DNA of 46,751 bases from Trueperaceae bacterium (GTDB lineage: Bacteria; Deinococcota; Deinococci; Deinococcales; Trueperaceae): positions 1 through 46,751 of the forward strand of contig JAGQHN010000030.1 of the NCBI GenBank assembly GCA_020431825.1, read 5' to 3'. Below are positions 7,818 to 15,654 of this stretch, piece after piece (within the stretch, counting starts at the first letter, position 1; each line of letters begins with the position of its first letter). A program made the position numbers and the translations under genes. A model generated the notes under the pieces. It saw nothing but the letters and a program-made list of their open reading frames with translations, was not told the DNA's origin and searched no databases.

Positions 7818-8246
7818 ATGACTGTTGATGTAAAAGCTATTTTGCCCCACCGTTTTCCTTTTCTACTCGTAGACAAATTTGTTTCGCAAGAAGGGGACAG
7901 CTTTGAGTGTCTCAAAAATGTAAGTCACAACGAGCATTTTTTTCAGGGCCACTTTCCCCAGGAAGCCGTTATGCCCGGCGTGCTGATTATGGAAGCCCTG
8001 GCACAGGCTGCGGCAGTGGGGTTGGCGGTACGTGAAGGTTTTCAAGGGGGAGAGCTGGGCTATTTTGCCGCGATGGATAAGGTGAAATTTAAGCGCAAAG
8101 TAGTGCCTGGAGATCAGCTAAGGTTAACAGGCAAAATAGTGATGTTTCGCCGCAGCATTTTGAAAGTAGAAGCTAAGGCTTTGGTCGGTGATGAGCTTGC
8201 CGCTGAGGGCGAGCTGACTTTTGCCTTTCCAGATTTAAAACGTTAA
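7818..8246 (+). CDS. fabZ: 3-hydroxyacyl-ACP dehydratase FabZ
   Basis: A 142-residue hot-dog-fold protein with the hallmark ILPHRFPFLLVDK (catalytic H11) and PGVLIMEALAQAAAV (catalytic E59). FabZ dehydrates 3-hydroxyacyl-ACP and competes with LpxA/LpxD for the same acyl donors, which explains its usual position beside lpxA. It is 32 nt downstream of the oxidoreductase and 6 nt upstream of lpxA. It may have its own leaderless start (TAAACT, then 6 nt, then ATG). Confidence 0.95.
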   Translation: MTVDVKAILPHRFPFLLVDKFVSQEGDSFECLKNVSHNEHFFQGHFPQEAVMPGVLIMEALAQAAAVGLAVREGFQGGELGYFAAMDKVKFKRKVVPGDQLRLTGKIVMFRRSILKVEAKALVGDELAAEGELTFAFPDLKR

Positions 8247-8252
8247 GGTGCT

Positions 8253-9011
8253 ATGGACATACATCCGTCTGCGCTAATTCATCCTGAAGCTCGTTTGGCT
8301 AACAGTGTCAAAGTAGGCCCTCTCGTAGTCATAGAGGCCGATGTTGAAGTGGGCGAAAATAGCATCCTGGAAACAGGGACAATTCTTTACTCGGGGTCGC
8401 GAATTGGTAAGAACTGTAAGTTAGGGCCCTACGCCATAGTCGGGGGAACGCCGATGGATAGTCACTATGCGGGAGAAACCAGTTATGCGGTTCTTGAAGA
8501 TAATGTCGAACTGCGAGAGTTTGTCACAGTACACAAAGCAACGGGTGGGGGCGCTGAAACACGCATTGGCGAAGGCTCAATGATTATGACTTATACCCAC
8601 ATTACGCATAATTGCAGGGTGGGCAAAGGGGTAACTTTAGTAACCAGTGTGCAGCTGGGAGGTCACTGCGAAGTAGGTGATTATGCTTTTGTGGGTTCGA
8701 CTACTATCATGCATCAGTTTTGCCGTATCGGAGCCTATGCCGTGACCGGCGGAGGCACGGCCTCAAATCAGGATATTTTGCCGTTTAGCATGGTTTACGG
8801 TATGCCTGCCAAACATTTAAGGTTAAACAAAGTAGGCCTCGAGCGCCGGGGCTTTAGCAAAGAGCGTTACCGCTATCTGGAAAAGGCTATTCGCGCCTTT
8901 CGCCGCCGAGACTGGGCGTTGCTCGAGCAACTTGCTCAGGAAAGTGAAGACGTACAAAAGATTCTTGATTTTAAAAACTCGAGCCAAAGAGGAATTTGCG
9001 GCTTTGTTTAG
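8253..9011 (+). CDS. lpxA: UDP-N-acetylglucosamine acyltransferase LpxA
   Basis: 252 residues, close to the family's ~260. Hexapeptide repeats start at MDIHPSALIHPEARL; THITHNCRVG places the catalytic histidine at H119, and GGGTASNQDILPF is the acyl-chain-ruler region. The C-terminal helical domain follows. It adds the first 3-hydroxyacyl chain to UDP-GlcNAc, or to the 3-amino analogue if the neighbouring dehydrogenase acts as GnnA. It follows fabZ by 6 nt and ends the first tightly packed lpx block; 152 nt then precede the HNH gene. Confidence 0.93.
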   Translation: MDIHPSALIHPEARLANSVKVGPLVVIEADVEVGENSILETGTILYSGSRIGKNCKLGPYAIVGGTPMDSHYAGETSYAVLEDNVELREFVTVHKATGGGAETRIGEGSMIMTYTHITHNCRVGKGVTLVTSVQLGGHCEVGDYAFVGSTTIMHQFCRIGAYAVTGGGTASNQDILPFSMVYGMPAKHLRLNKVGLERRGFSKERYRYLEKAIRAFRRRDWALLEQLAQESEDVQKILDFKNSSQRGICGFV

Positions 9012-9163
9012 CCTTTTCTTGACGGGCATTTTGCGGTATAGTTGACTCTGGAAAACAGTGGAAATCGGGTCAAAAGGTATCTTTAGATAGGTTATAACGT
9101 CGCTACAATCGTTTTGAAGGGCATTCTCTCGTACTATGTATAAACATTCAAGAGGGTTAAACC

Positions 9164-9601
9164 GTGCAGATGGACAGTCCAAGTTTTAAAACGGCTGAAG
9201 CTTTTTTTGAAGCTTTGCTCGAGCTTAATCAGGATGAACTGGCAGAAATTTCTCAACCAGATGAAACCCAGTTTCACGATCCCGAAGAGGACGAATTAGA
9301 AACAGCTCACGTGGAACACAATCCCTACCAGCGTCGGCGTGACCCCAGAAATGGCGAGCTTTACTATGTGCACCGGGCCATTGCTGAGTGGAAGCTAGGT
9401 AGACCTCTGGCACCTGGCGAGGTTGTCCATCATGACAATGGCAACAAGCGCGATAATCACCCGGATAATGTCTGGGTCTTTAGTTGTCAGCGGGCTCATA
9501 TGCTCTATGAAAACTACAAATTGCGAGAAAGTCAGGGTGTGGTTCATCTTTTTTCGATTGAAGACTTACTCGAGCGTGAAGGCCTCTGGGTTCTAAGCTA
9601 A
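9164..9601 (+). CDS. HNH endonuclease-like protein
   Basis: 145 residues with an acidic, helical N-terminal half and an HNH module: [16 protein letters not shown], then [20 protein letters not shown] and a final AHMLYE histidine (H70, H89-H90, N102, H112). This HNH_3-like form is common in phage and homing nucleases but also occurs as a solitary chromosomal domain. The start is the GTG at 9164, with GAGGG 7 nt upstream; ATG 9170 would be too far from it. It is inserted between lpxA and the amidase-like gene, 10 nt before the latter. It contains two CTCGAG sites, so it shares the local sequence bias and is probably long resident. The substrate is unknown. Confidence 0.75.
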   Translation: MQMDSPSFKTAEAFFEALLELNQDELAEISQPDETQFHDPEEDELETAHVEHNPYQRRRDPRNGELYYVHRAIAEWKLGRPLAPGEVVHHDNGNKRDNHPDNVWVFSCQRAHMLYENYKLRESQGVVHLFSIEDLLEREGLWVLS

Positions 9602-9611
9602 ATAGCCTGCT

Positions 9612-11240
9612 ATGGCCTCGCCTAAGTCTCTTTATCCTTTTAGAAGGCATGTTCCAAACAGTCAAACGCCAAATGCGCTCTTTGAACATTACTATGAGTG
9701 CGCCAGTGATGATGAGACGGTTTTGCAAGTCTGGTGCTATACCGATAAGCTTTCTTATAGGGTCGGGGAAACCGTTCAGTTTTATGTTTCGACAACGGCA
9801 AAAAAGTACGAACTCTTAATCGCCAGAGAAGGGCAGAGGCTCGAGCCTGTAGCGCATTACAACAACCTTCCCGGACTTTTCTATAAAGCCCCTGCTGATT
9901 GCTCGGTAAATGGCTGCAACTGGCCCGTTGGCTTTGAGTTAACGATTCCTGGTGATTGGCGTTCTGGTGCTTATATCATTACGGCTCGAGTGCTAAGTCA
10001 AGAGGGCAAAGCTTTTGACCAGCACCATATTATCTTTGTTCGCAGTGAAAAGCCTGCGCCCCTTTTGCTTATTGCTGCTACCAGTACCTGGCTAGCCTAT
10101 AACGATTGGGGGGGATCTAATCACTACCAGGGGATTACCGGACCAGATAAGAACCAGTATTCGCCAATCGTTAGCACCCAGCGTCCTTTCAGTAAGGGCT
10201 TTGTGGTTTTGCCCAAGGGTGCGCCGCGCATTCCTATACGCGAGCGGCTTGCCGCAGGGGCGATTCCTCGTTATCCGCATATGGAATGGTCTTATGCGCA
10301 AGGTTACAGTAAAAAGTATGCCTCGGCGGGCTGGGCAAGTTATGAGCGTCATTTCGTACGCTGGGCCGAAGCTGAGGGCTTTGATCTGGATATTGCCAGT
10401 CAGCATGATTTACATTTTGGCCAAGTTGATTTAAGCCACTATAAGGCCGCCATTATGGTTGGACATGACGAATACTGGTCCTGGGAAATGCGTGACCAAG
10501 TTGACCAGTATGTGCGTTTAGGTGGACAGGTTGCCCGCTTTGGTGGTAATTTTTTGTGGCAGATTCGGTTCGAAAATGATGGGCAAACGCAGGTTTGTTA
10601 CAAATACCGTTTTGAAAAAGACCCTTATTTACATGATGTCGAAAAGCAGCACTTGACCACGACTTGCTGGGAGGCTGAACCTGTCAATAGACCAGGCTCG
10701 AGCACCGTAGGGCTAAATGGTACAAGGGGCTTTTACGCAGGTTGGGGGGTGGCAGTACCCAGAGGTAGCGGAGGGTTTACCGTGTACCGTCCAGAGCACT
10801 GGCTGTTTAAAGATACCGATCTCTACTACGGTGATGTTTTTGGTACAGAAGCAAAGATCTTTGGCTACGAAGTCGATGGACTGGACTACTATGTTCAAGA
10901 TGGCCTGCCCTTTCCTGAAAAGGCAGAAGAAGCTAAGAACATTGACATTTTAGCTATGGGTCTAGCAACGTTAGCCGAAGACGATCATGGGCTCGAGGGT
11001 GCTGAGTTATTTATGGGAGAAGAAGATCTGAATTTTGTTGCCAGAGCGCTCGGGGTAAACGACAAAGCAGGGAAGGAAAAGCTCAAACGCGCTGCTGGTA
11101 TGATCGTTACCTATCACAACGGCAAGGGATTGGTGGTAAGTGCTGGAACCTGCGAATGGGTTGCAGGGCTTATTCATCAGGATTTTTTCACCCAGCAAAT
11201 TACGCGTAATGTTTTAACTAGATTTTTATTTGAACGCTAA
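9612..11240 (+). CDS. N,N-dimethylformamidase large-subunit-like protein
   Basis: A 542-residue protein resembling the beta (large) subunit family of N,N-dimethylformamidase: an N-terminal beta-sandwich-like region (VWCYTDKLSYRVGETVQFYV, about 40-60), the conserved STWLAYNDWGGSN (158-170) and the hallmark VGHDEYWSWEMRD (283-295). The known enzyme hydrolyses small N-substituted formamides with an iron centre; most family members are uncharacterised. No small subunit is present. It lies 10 nt after the HNH gene and abuts or overlaps the LpxB-related gene, so an action on amide-linked groups of the glycolipid built by this cluster is conceivable, but that is speculation. Confidence 0.75.
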   Translation: MASPKSLYPFRRHVPNSQTPNALFEHYYECASDDETVLQVWCYTDKLSYRVGETVQFYVSTTAKKYELLIAREGQRLEPVAHYNNLPGLFYKAPADCSVNGCNWPVGFELTIPGDWRSGAYIITARVLSQEGKAFDQHHIIFVRSEKPAPLLLIAATSTWLAYNDWGGSNHYQGITGPDKNQYSPIVSTQRPFSKGFVVLPKGAPRIPIRERLAAGAIPRYPHMEWSYAQGYSKKYASAGWASYERHFVRWAEAEGFDLDIASQHDLHFGQVDLSHYKAAIMVGHDEYWSWEMRDQVDQYVRLGGQVARFGGNFLWQIRFENDGQTQVCYKYRFEKDPYLHDVEKQHLTTTCWEAEPVNRPGSSTVGLNGTRGFYAGWGVAVPRGSGGFTVYRPEHWLFKDTDLYYGDVFGTEAKIFGYEVDGLDYYVQDGLPFPEKAEEAKNIDILAMGLATLAEDDHGLEGAELFMGEEDLNFVARALGVNDKAGKEKLKRAAGMIVTYHNGKGLVVSAGTCEWVAGLIHQDFFTQQITRNVLTRFLFER

Positions 11241-12501
11241 CTACCTGCCTTATGTCGGATGTTTTGCACCTAATAGAGGTCTGGCTTGCCACAATGTGCC
11301 TGTGGAAGCGGTGCTTGTTAGCAATGGACCCGGAGAACTCTATACCTGGGCCTACCCGGTATATAAGACCATCCGTGAACTGCAGCCCAACTGGAAAATT
11401 AGCATCAGCCTGATTCCCTGTCAGTATGCCAGTGGCAGAGAAGCCGAGATTGCTGCAACCTTTGGCGCAGATGGCGTAAGCACACCCAAAGAGTTTTTAA
11501 CCTATACCACAACCGGTAAACGACCTGCGGCTTTAGGTGATGAGACTGGTTTTGTGATTAGTCTTGGGGGCAATCAAAATATGGCTTTACAACTGGGCAA
11601 GCGTTTGGGTTACGCAACGTACAGCTATAAATTTGTTCCTGCCTGGAATAAAGAGTTAAAACGCCTTTTTGTGCACGATGAGACAGCCCTAAAAAAGGCA
11701 AAGCGTCTGGGGGTGCCTGAGGGCAGACTCGAGCTCATTGGTAATCTGGTAGCTGATGCTGTTGACTATGTTGCGCCAGCAGAGGTTTCAGGCTCACCGC
11801 ACATCTTGCTTATGGCAGGCACTCGAGATGGGTTTTCGATCTTTTTGATTCCCTTTGTTATCGCAGTTGCAGATTATTTGCATGCCTATTTTCCTGAAGC
11901 TTCCTTCGTCTGGCCAGTAAGCCGCTTATTATCCGAAGAAACCATTAGGGAGGGTATAGCAGGTAAAGAGCGCGCCATTCTTGAGGGCATGGGGGGCAGC
12001 CGCAAGGGCCAAACCATTTTGACGCCTTCGGGGGCTAAGATTGCCATGATCGAAGAGCATGAGCGACACGCCCATATGCGCTCGGCAGATTTGGCCATTA
12101 CCATTCCGGGTACCAATACGCTCGAGCTTGGTATAGCAGGCTTGCCGTCTATTGTGATTTTGCCCATGAATAAACCTGAGGCTATTCCGCTGGACGGACT
12201 AGGACACTGGTTAGGGCTTATTCCTCTGGTGGGTAAATATATCAAAAGGCACGCGGTTAAACTTTTTGTTGAAGGTCTGGATGTGCCTGTGTCACTACCC
12301 AACCGCGCCGCAGGCGAAGATCTTATGCTCGAGCTTAAAGGGAAAATTACGGCTAAACAGGTTGCAGAAGAAGCGAAGAAGCTACTTGACCAGCCTGAAG
12401 TTTTGACCCAAAAACGCGACCGTCTCCTGGCGACTATGCCCAAGGCGGGTGCGGCTAGAAAGCTAGTTGAGAGCATTCGCAAAGATTTAAATGCTGGTTA
12501 A
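11230..12501 (+). CDS. LpxB-related glycosyltransferase (lipid-A-disaccharide synthase-like)
   Basis: Up to 423 residues. The GT-B fold is indicated by an N-terminal VEAVLVSNGPGEL, a central linker and the C-terminal donor-site motif IPGTNTLELGIAGLPSIV, matching the lipid-A-disaccharide synthase-related group rather than classical LpxB. It would join two acylated sugar units, or a related acceptor. The start is uncertain: TTG 11230 overlaps the upstream gene by 11 nt and has no SD; GTG 11296 would place the first strand at the N-terminus, with AGAGGT 15 nt upstream. It overlaps the ABC transporter by 11 nt. No lpxH/lpxI or lpxK is in the window. Confidence 0.8.
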   Translation: MNANYLPYVGCFAPNRGLACHNVPVEAVLVSNGPGELYTWAYPVYKTIRELQPNWKISISLIPCQYASGREAEIAATFGADGVSTPKEFLTYTTTGKRPAALGDETGFVISLGGNQNMALQLGKRLGYATYSYKFVPAWNKELKRLFVHDETALKKAKRLGVPEGRLELIGNLVADAVDYVAPAEVSGSPHILLMAGTRDGFSIFLIPFVIAVADYLHAYFPEASFVWPVSRLLSEETIREGIAGKERAILEGMGGSRKGQTILTPSGAKIAMIEEHERHAHMRSADLAITIPGTNTLELGIAGLPSIVILPMNKPEAIPLDGLGHWLGLIPLVGKYIKRHAVKLFVEGLDVPVSLPNRAAGEDLMLELKGKITAKQVAEEAKKLLDQPEVLTQKRDRLLATMPKAGAARKLVESIRKDLNAG

Positions 12502-14140
12502 TTTGCTTTTTCCCCGAACCCGCTGGGCACTTCTAGGGATGCTGGCGGCACTAGCTAATGCTTTTTTGCGTGTGGCGATTGTGCCTGCACTGGTCGTTCC
12601 TGTTTTTGACAAGGTGCTGAGCCAGAATGATCTGGCTGAGTTATCACGAATTTTGGCGATTGCGGCGCTTATTGCTCTGGGGGGAGCCCTGGCGCTCTTT
12701 TTCCAGGATGCCCTTCTGGCAAGAGCTGCGGCGCAGATTGCAGCTAGCTGGCGCGAGGCACTTATGGCTAGATTACTCCGGCTTATGCCGGGTCAGTTGC
12801 CAGGTTCGAGTGGAGGGCTTGCTGGTCGTATCGTGGCAGATTTGCGCGAAGTAGAGTATTACTACCAGTATGGCTTAGGAACGCTGGTTGCAGAGACCTT
12901 TAGCCTCTTAGGCATCTTATTTTTGCTGTTTAAGACTAATGCTCAAGCATCAGTTTTTTTGCTGGTCTTGATTTTGCCTGCCGTGTTAGCCTCGAGGTTT
13001 TTGGGTAAACGTATTGAAAGCGTGTCACAAGCTTCTCAGGAAGGGGTTGAACAAGTTTCTGCCCAATTACAAGAAGGCTTCAAGTTGCATGAGCTTATTC
13101 GAGCTTTTGGGGCTGATCGTTTTGTCATGGAGCGGTTTAAGGCCAGCAATCAGTTTACTGCCAGAGCTATGGCAAAACGATACTGGCTAGCCAGCTTGCA
13201 GCTACCCATGACCCAGATACTCGTTTTTATAGCAATAGGCATATTACTTTGGATACTTATCGCCAGCGTTCATGCCGGGCGGATGACTGTTGGTGAGGTG
13301 GTGGCATTTATTACTCTGACTGCCCTACTTTCAACACCTGCCCAACTAATCCCCCGGGGTTATGCCCATTTACAGCAGGCCAGGGCGGCCAGCAAACGTT
13401 TACAAGAATTATTGGGCTTAAAGCGTAATGAGACAGAGCCGAAGACGACATCAGTCGTTTCTGAGCCCAGGGCAAGTGGGTGGCTCGAGCTAAAAACTCT
13501 GTCCTTCTCTTATGGTCAGCAAAAAGTTCTTAGCAATATAAACCTGAGCTTGACAAGGGCAGAATTAGTCGTACTTATAGGAGAAAGTGGTGCGGGCAAA
13601 ACGACCTTATTAAAGTTACTTTTAGGCTTTGTCCAACCAGGCGAAGGCACTATCTACCTAAAGGGCAGGGTTTTATCCCAAATTTCCGAAGCAAAGCTGC
13701 GAGAAAAACTAGCCTATGTACCTCAGGAAGCCCCTTTATTTAAGGCATCATTACGAGACAATTTGTGCTTTGGTCGTTCTTTTACTGATCAACGCTTGTG
13801 GCAGGTTTTGGAAGCTGTTTTTCTGGCAGACTTAGTGAGAGGGTTGCCAGAGGGCCTAAGCTATGAACTCAGTAATGAAGGCGAGGGACTGTCTGGAGGG
13901 CAAAAGCAAAGGATTGCCATAGCTCGAGCGCTGCTTTCGGAACCAGACGTGCTTATACTTGATGAGCCAACCTCGAGCCTTGATGATAAAAACGAACAAA
14001 GCATTGTTAAGCTGCTTAAAAGTCAGGCCAAACAGCGTCTGGTTATTACCGTAGCTCACCGACCTGCCCTGATGGAAGCAGCTGATCGTCTTTTCTTGCT
14101 TGAGGCAGGGCAAATATATGAGCAGACCAAGGCCTTATAA
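12491..14140 (+). CDS. MsbA-like lipid-flippase ABC transporter (fused TMD-NBD)
   Basis: A 549-residue half-transporter: six hydrophobic segments over residues 1-310, then a nucleotide-binding domain with Walker A GESGAGKTT (about 360), Q-loop YVPQEAP, signature LSGGQKQR, Walker B VLILDEPTSSLDD and H-loop VAHRP. Type IV exporters of this build form homodimers and flip lipid A core or other lipids across the inner membrane. The position directly after the LpxB-related gene (11-nt overlap) and abutting the GT2-like gene supports an MsbA role; a general multidrug exporter is the alternative. Confidence 0.88.
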   Translation: MLVNLLFPRTRWALLGMLAALANAFLRVAIVPALVVPVFDKVLSQNDLAELSRILAIAALIALGGALALFFQDALLARAAAQIAASWREALMARLLRLMPGQLPGSSGGLAGRIVADLREVEYYYQYGLGTLVAETFSLLGILFLLFKTNAQASVFLLVLILPAVLASRFLGKRIESVSQASQEGVEQVSAQLQEGFKLHELIRAFGADRFVMERFKASNQFTARAMAKRYWLASLQLPMTQILVFIAIGILLWILIASVHAGRMTVGEVVAFITLTALLSTPAQLIPRGYAHLQQARAASKRLQELLGLKRNETEPKTTSVVSEPRASGWLELKTLSFSYGQQKVLSNINLSLTRAELVVLIGESGAGKTTLLKLLLGFVQPGEGTIYLKGRVLSQISEAKLREKLAYVPQEAPLFKASLRDNLCFGRSFTDQRLWQVLEAVFLADLVRGLPEGLSYELSNEGEGLSGGQKQRIAIARALLSEPDVLILDEPTSSLDDKNEQSIVKLLKSQAKQRLVITVAHRPALMEAADRLFLLEAGQIYEQTKAL

Positions 14141-14920
14141 ATGAATATTGGTCTGCTCATGACCTACAACGAAGCCGATATCATTGATGAAATGATGGCA
14201 GCGAATCGCCATTTTGTAGATACTATTTTTGTACTGGACGGCTCTGATGATGGTACTGCTGAGCGTCTGGCAAAGTACCCTGAAGTGGAGCTTATCTTAA
14301 AAGATCAGGATGTAGCAGGTACAGAAAAAGTACAGGATTTTCACAGGCAGGCACTTCTCGAGGCAGCTCACGAGCGCTACGGAACTGGGCACTGGTTTAC
14401 CCTGATGCATGGTGATGAGATCTTTTATAACAACCCCAGAAAGATGATAGAGCGTGCAGAAAAACAGGGGGCAAAACGGGTGAACTGGGCAGCAATGCAG
14501 TTTTTTATGCATCTGTCAGATGAGCCCCTTGATATGAGTTTGCCGGTTCAGGAACGTTTGCGCTGGTATTCGCCTTTTTGGGTGGAAATCAGGCAGTTTA
14601 AAAGTTCAGCCAATACACGCTACGCAAAAAAACATGGTCAGGTCATTCCTGAAGGGGTAGGCTGGCAACCTTACAGTAAAATGCCGATTTTTAAACACTA
14701 TCCTTACCGTAGTCCTGAACATAGGCAGAGGCGTATTGAGCAGATGAAGACTCGAGGTTTTTCAGGAACCTCGGCCGAGGGAACTGTTTACCGTGAAACC
14801 TTTATGTCTATCTATAAAACTGCCCGAAAATTTGAGGATGATTTTGGCGACTTTGAGCTGGACAGACAGGGGAATCTGCTAAGCATGATGTGGCGCTGGC
14901 GTAAACTGGTCAAACGATGA
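14141..14920 (+). CDS. Glycosyltransferase family 2-like protein
   Basis: 259 residues beginning MNIGLLMTYNEADIIDEMM, the typical GT2-like opening, followed by FVLDGSDDGT (acidic donor-binding residues) and the DxD-like MHGDE near residue 91. There are no membrane segments, so it is cytoplasmic. It starts on the base after the ABC transporter stop and its own stop overlaps the methyltransferase ATG (ATGA), so all three are co-translated. It probably adds a sugar to the glycolipid or core made by the cluster; donor and acceptor cannot be read from the sequence. Confidence 0.75.
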   Translation: MNIGLLMTYNEADIIDEMMAANRHFVDTIFVLDGSDDGTAERLAKYPEVELILKDQDVAGTEKVQDFHRQALLEAAHERYGTGHWFTLMHGDEIFYNNPRKMIERAEKQGAKRVNWAAMQFFMHLSDEPLDMSLPVQERLRWYSPFWVEIRQFKSSANTRYAKKHGQVIPEGVGWQPYSKMPIFKHYPYRSPEHRQRRIEQMKTRGFSGTSAEGTVYRETFMSIYKTARKFEDDFGDFELDRQGNLLSMMWRWRKLVKR

Positions 14921-15654
14921 TTTACCAGTTCCCTGAGCTTTATCAAGAGCAGTACCAGCATTACCGCGATGATCTCTATTTTTATACTCAGCTTGCCCAG
15001 GACTATGGTTCACCTGTTTTAGAGCTGGGAGCAGGGACAGGTCGGGTGAGTTTGCATCTTGGCAAGTCAGGGTTTGAAGTTCTGGGGCTCGAGCTCTCCC
15101 CACAAATGCTAGGGCTGGGCAGGCAGCGTCTTAGAGAGGCTGGGCTTGAGCACTCTGTAAGGCTCGAGCCTGGGGATATGCGCACCTTTGACCTGAGAGA
15201 GACCTATCCTCTTATCATTGCTCCTTTTAATGCTCTTATGCATCTCTATACACTCAAAGATCAGGATGCAGCGTTTGGCTGTATTCGCAGGCACTTAAAG
15301 CCAGATGGGCTCTTTGCTTTTGACCTCTACAATCCTAATTTTGTCAACCTCGAGCAGCTAACTCGCCTTGATGAATGGGCGGATGTTGGGGGGGATAACA
15401 GTGAGCTTTTTATTTATCAGAGCCACGATCACGATAAACAAGTCCTGACCTCAAAGTATTATCTGGATAGTGTGGATGAGTCGGGGTACTTAACGCGCAA
15501 AACAGCCGTTTTGACCCAGCGCTATTACATGCGTTTTGAACTCGAGCGTGCTTTAATCCAGGCAGGCTTTTCACACCTAAGATTTTTTGGGGAGTTTGAT
15601 CGTAGTCCTTATAGCAAAGATGCTGGGCATCTCATTGGACTGGTAAAGCCTTAA
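14917..15654 (+). CDS. Class I SAM-dependent methyltransferase
   Basis: 245 residues with the SAM-binding motif I VLELGAGTGR (34-43), LGLELSPQML (motif II) and a post-motif segment APFNALMHL. The substrate is unknown. A 4-nt ATGA overlap couples it to the GT2-like gene, making it the last gene of the plus-strand envelope cluster, so methylation of a sugar or lipid is a reasonable inference. Its stop overlaps the stop of the convergent TPR-CHAT gene by 3 nt, leaving no room for a conventional terminator. Confidence 0.85.
   Translation: MIYQFPELYQEQYQHYRDDLYFYTQLAQDYGSPVLELGAGTGRVSLHLGKSGFEVLGLELSPQMLGLGRQRLREAGLEHSVRLEPGDMRTFDLRETYPLIIAPFNALMHLYTLKDQDAAFGCIRRHLKPDGLFAFDLYNPNFVNLEQLTRLDEWADVGGDNSELFIYQSHDHDKQVLTSKYYLDSVDESGYLTRKTAVLTQRYYMRFELERALIQAGFSHLRFFGEFDRSPYSKDAGHLIGLVKP

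Noticed and set aside
9019..9042. TTGACG followed by TATAGT upstream of the HNH gene
   Set aside because: The spacing is only 12 nt, too short for a sigma70-type promoter.
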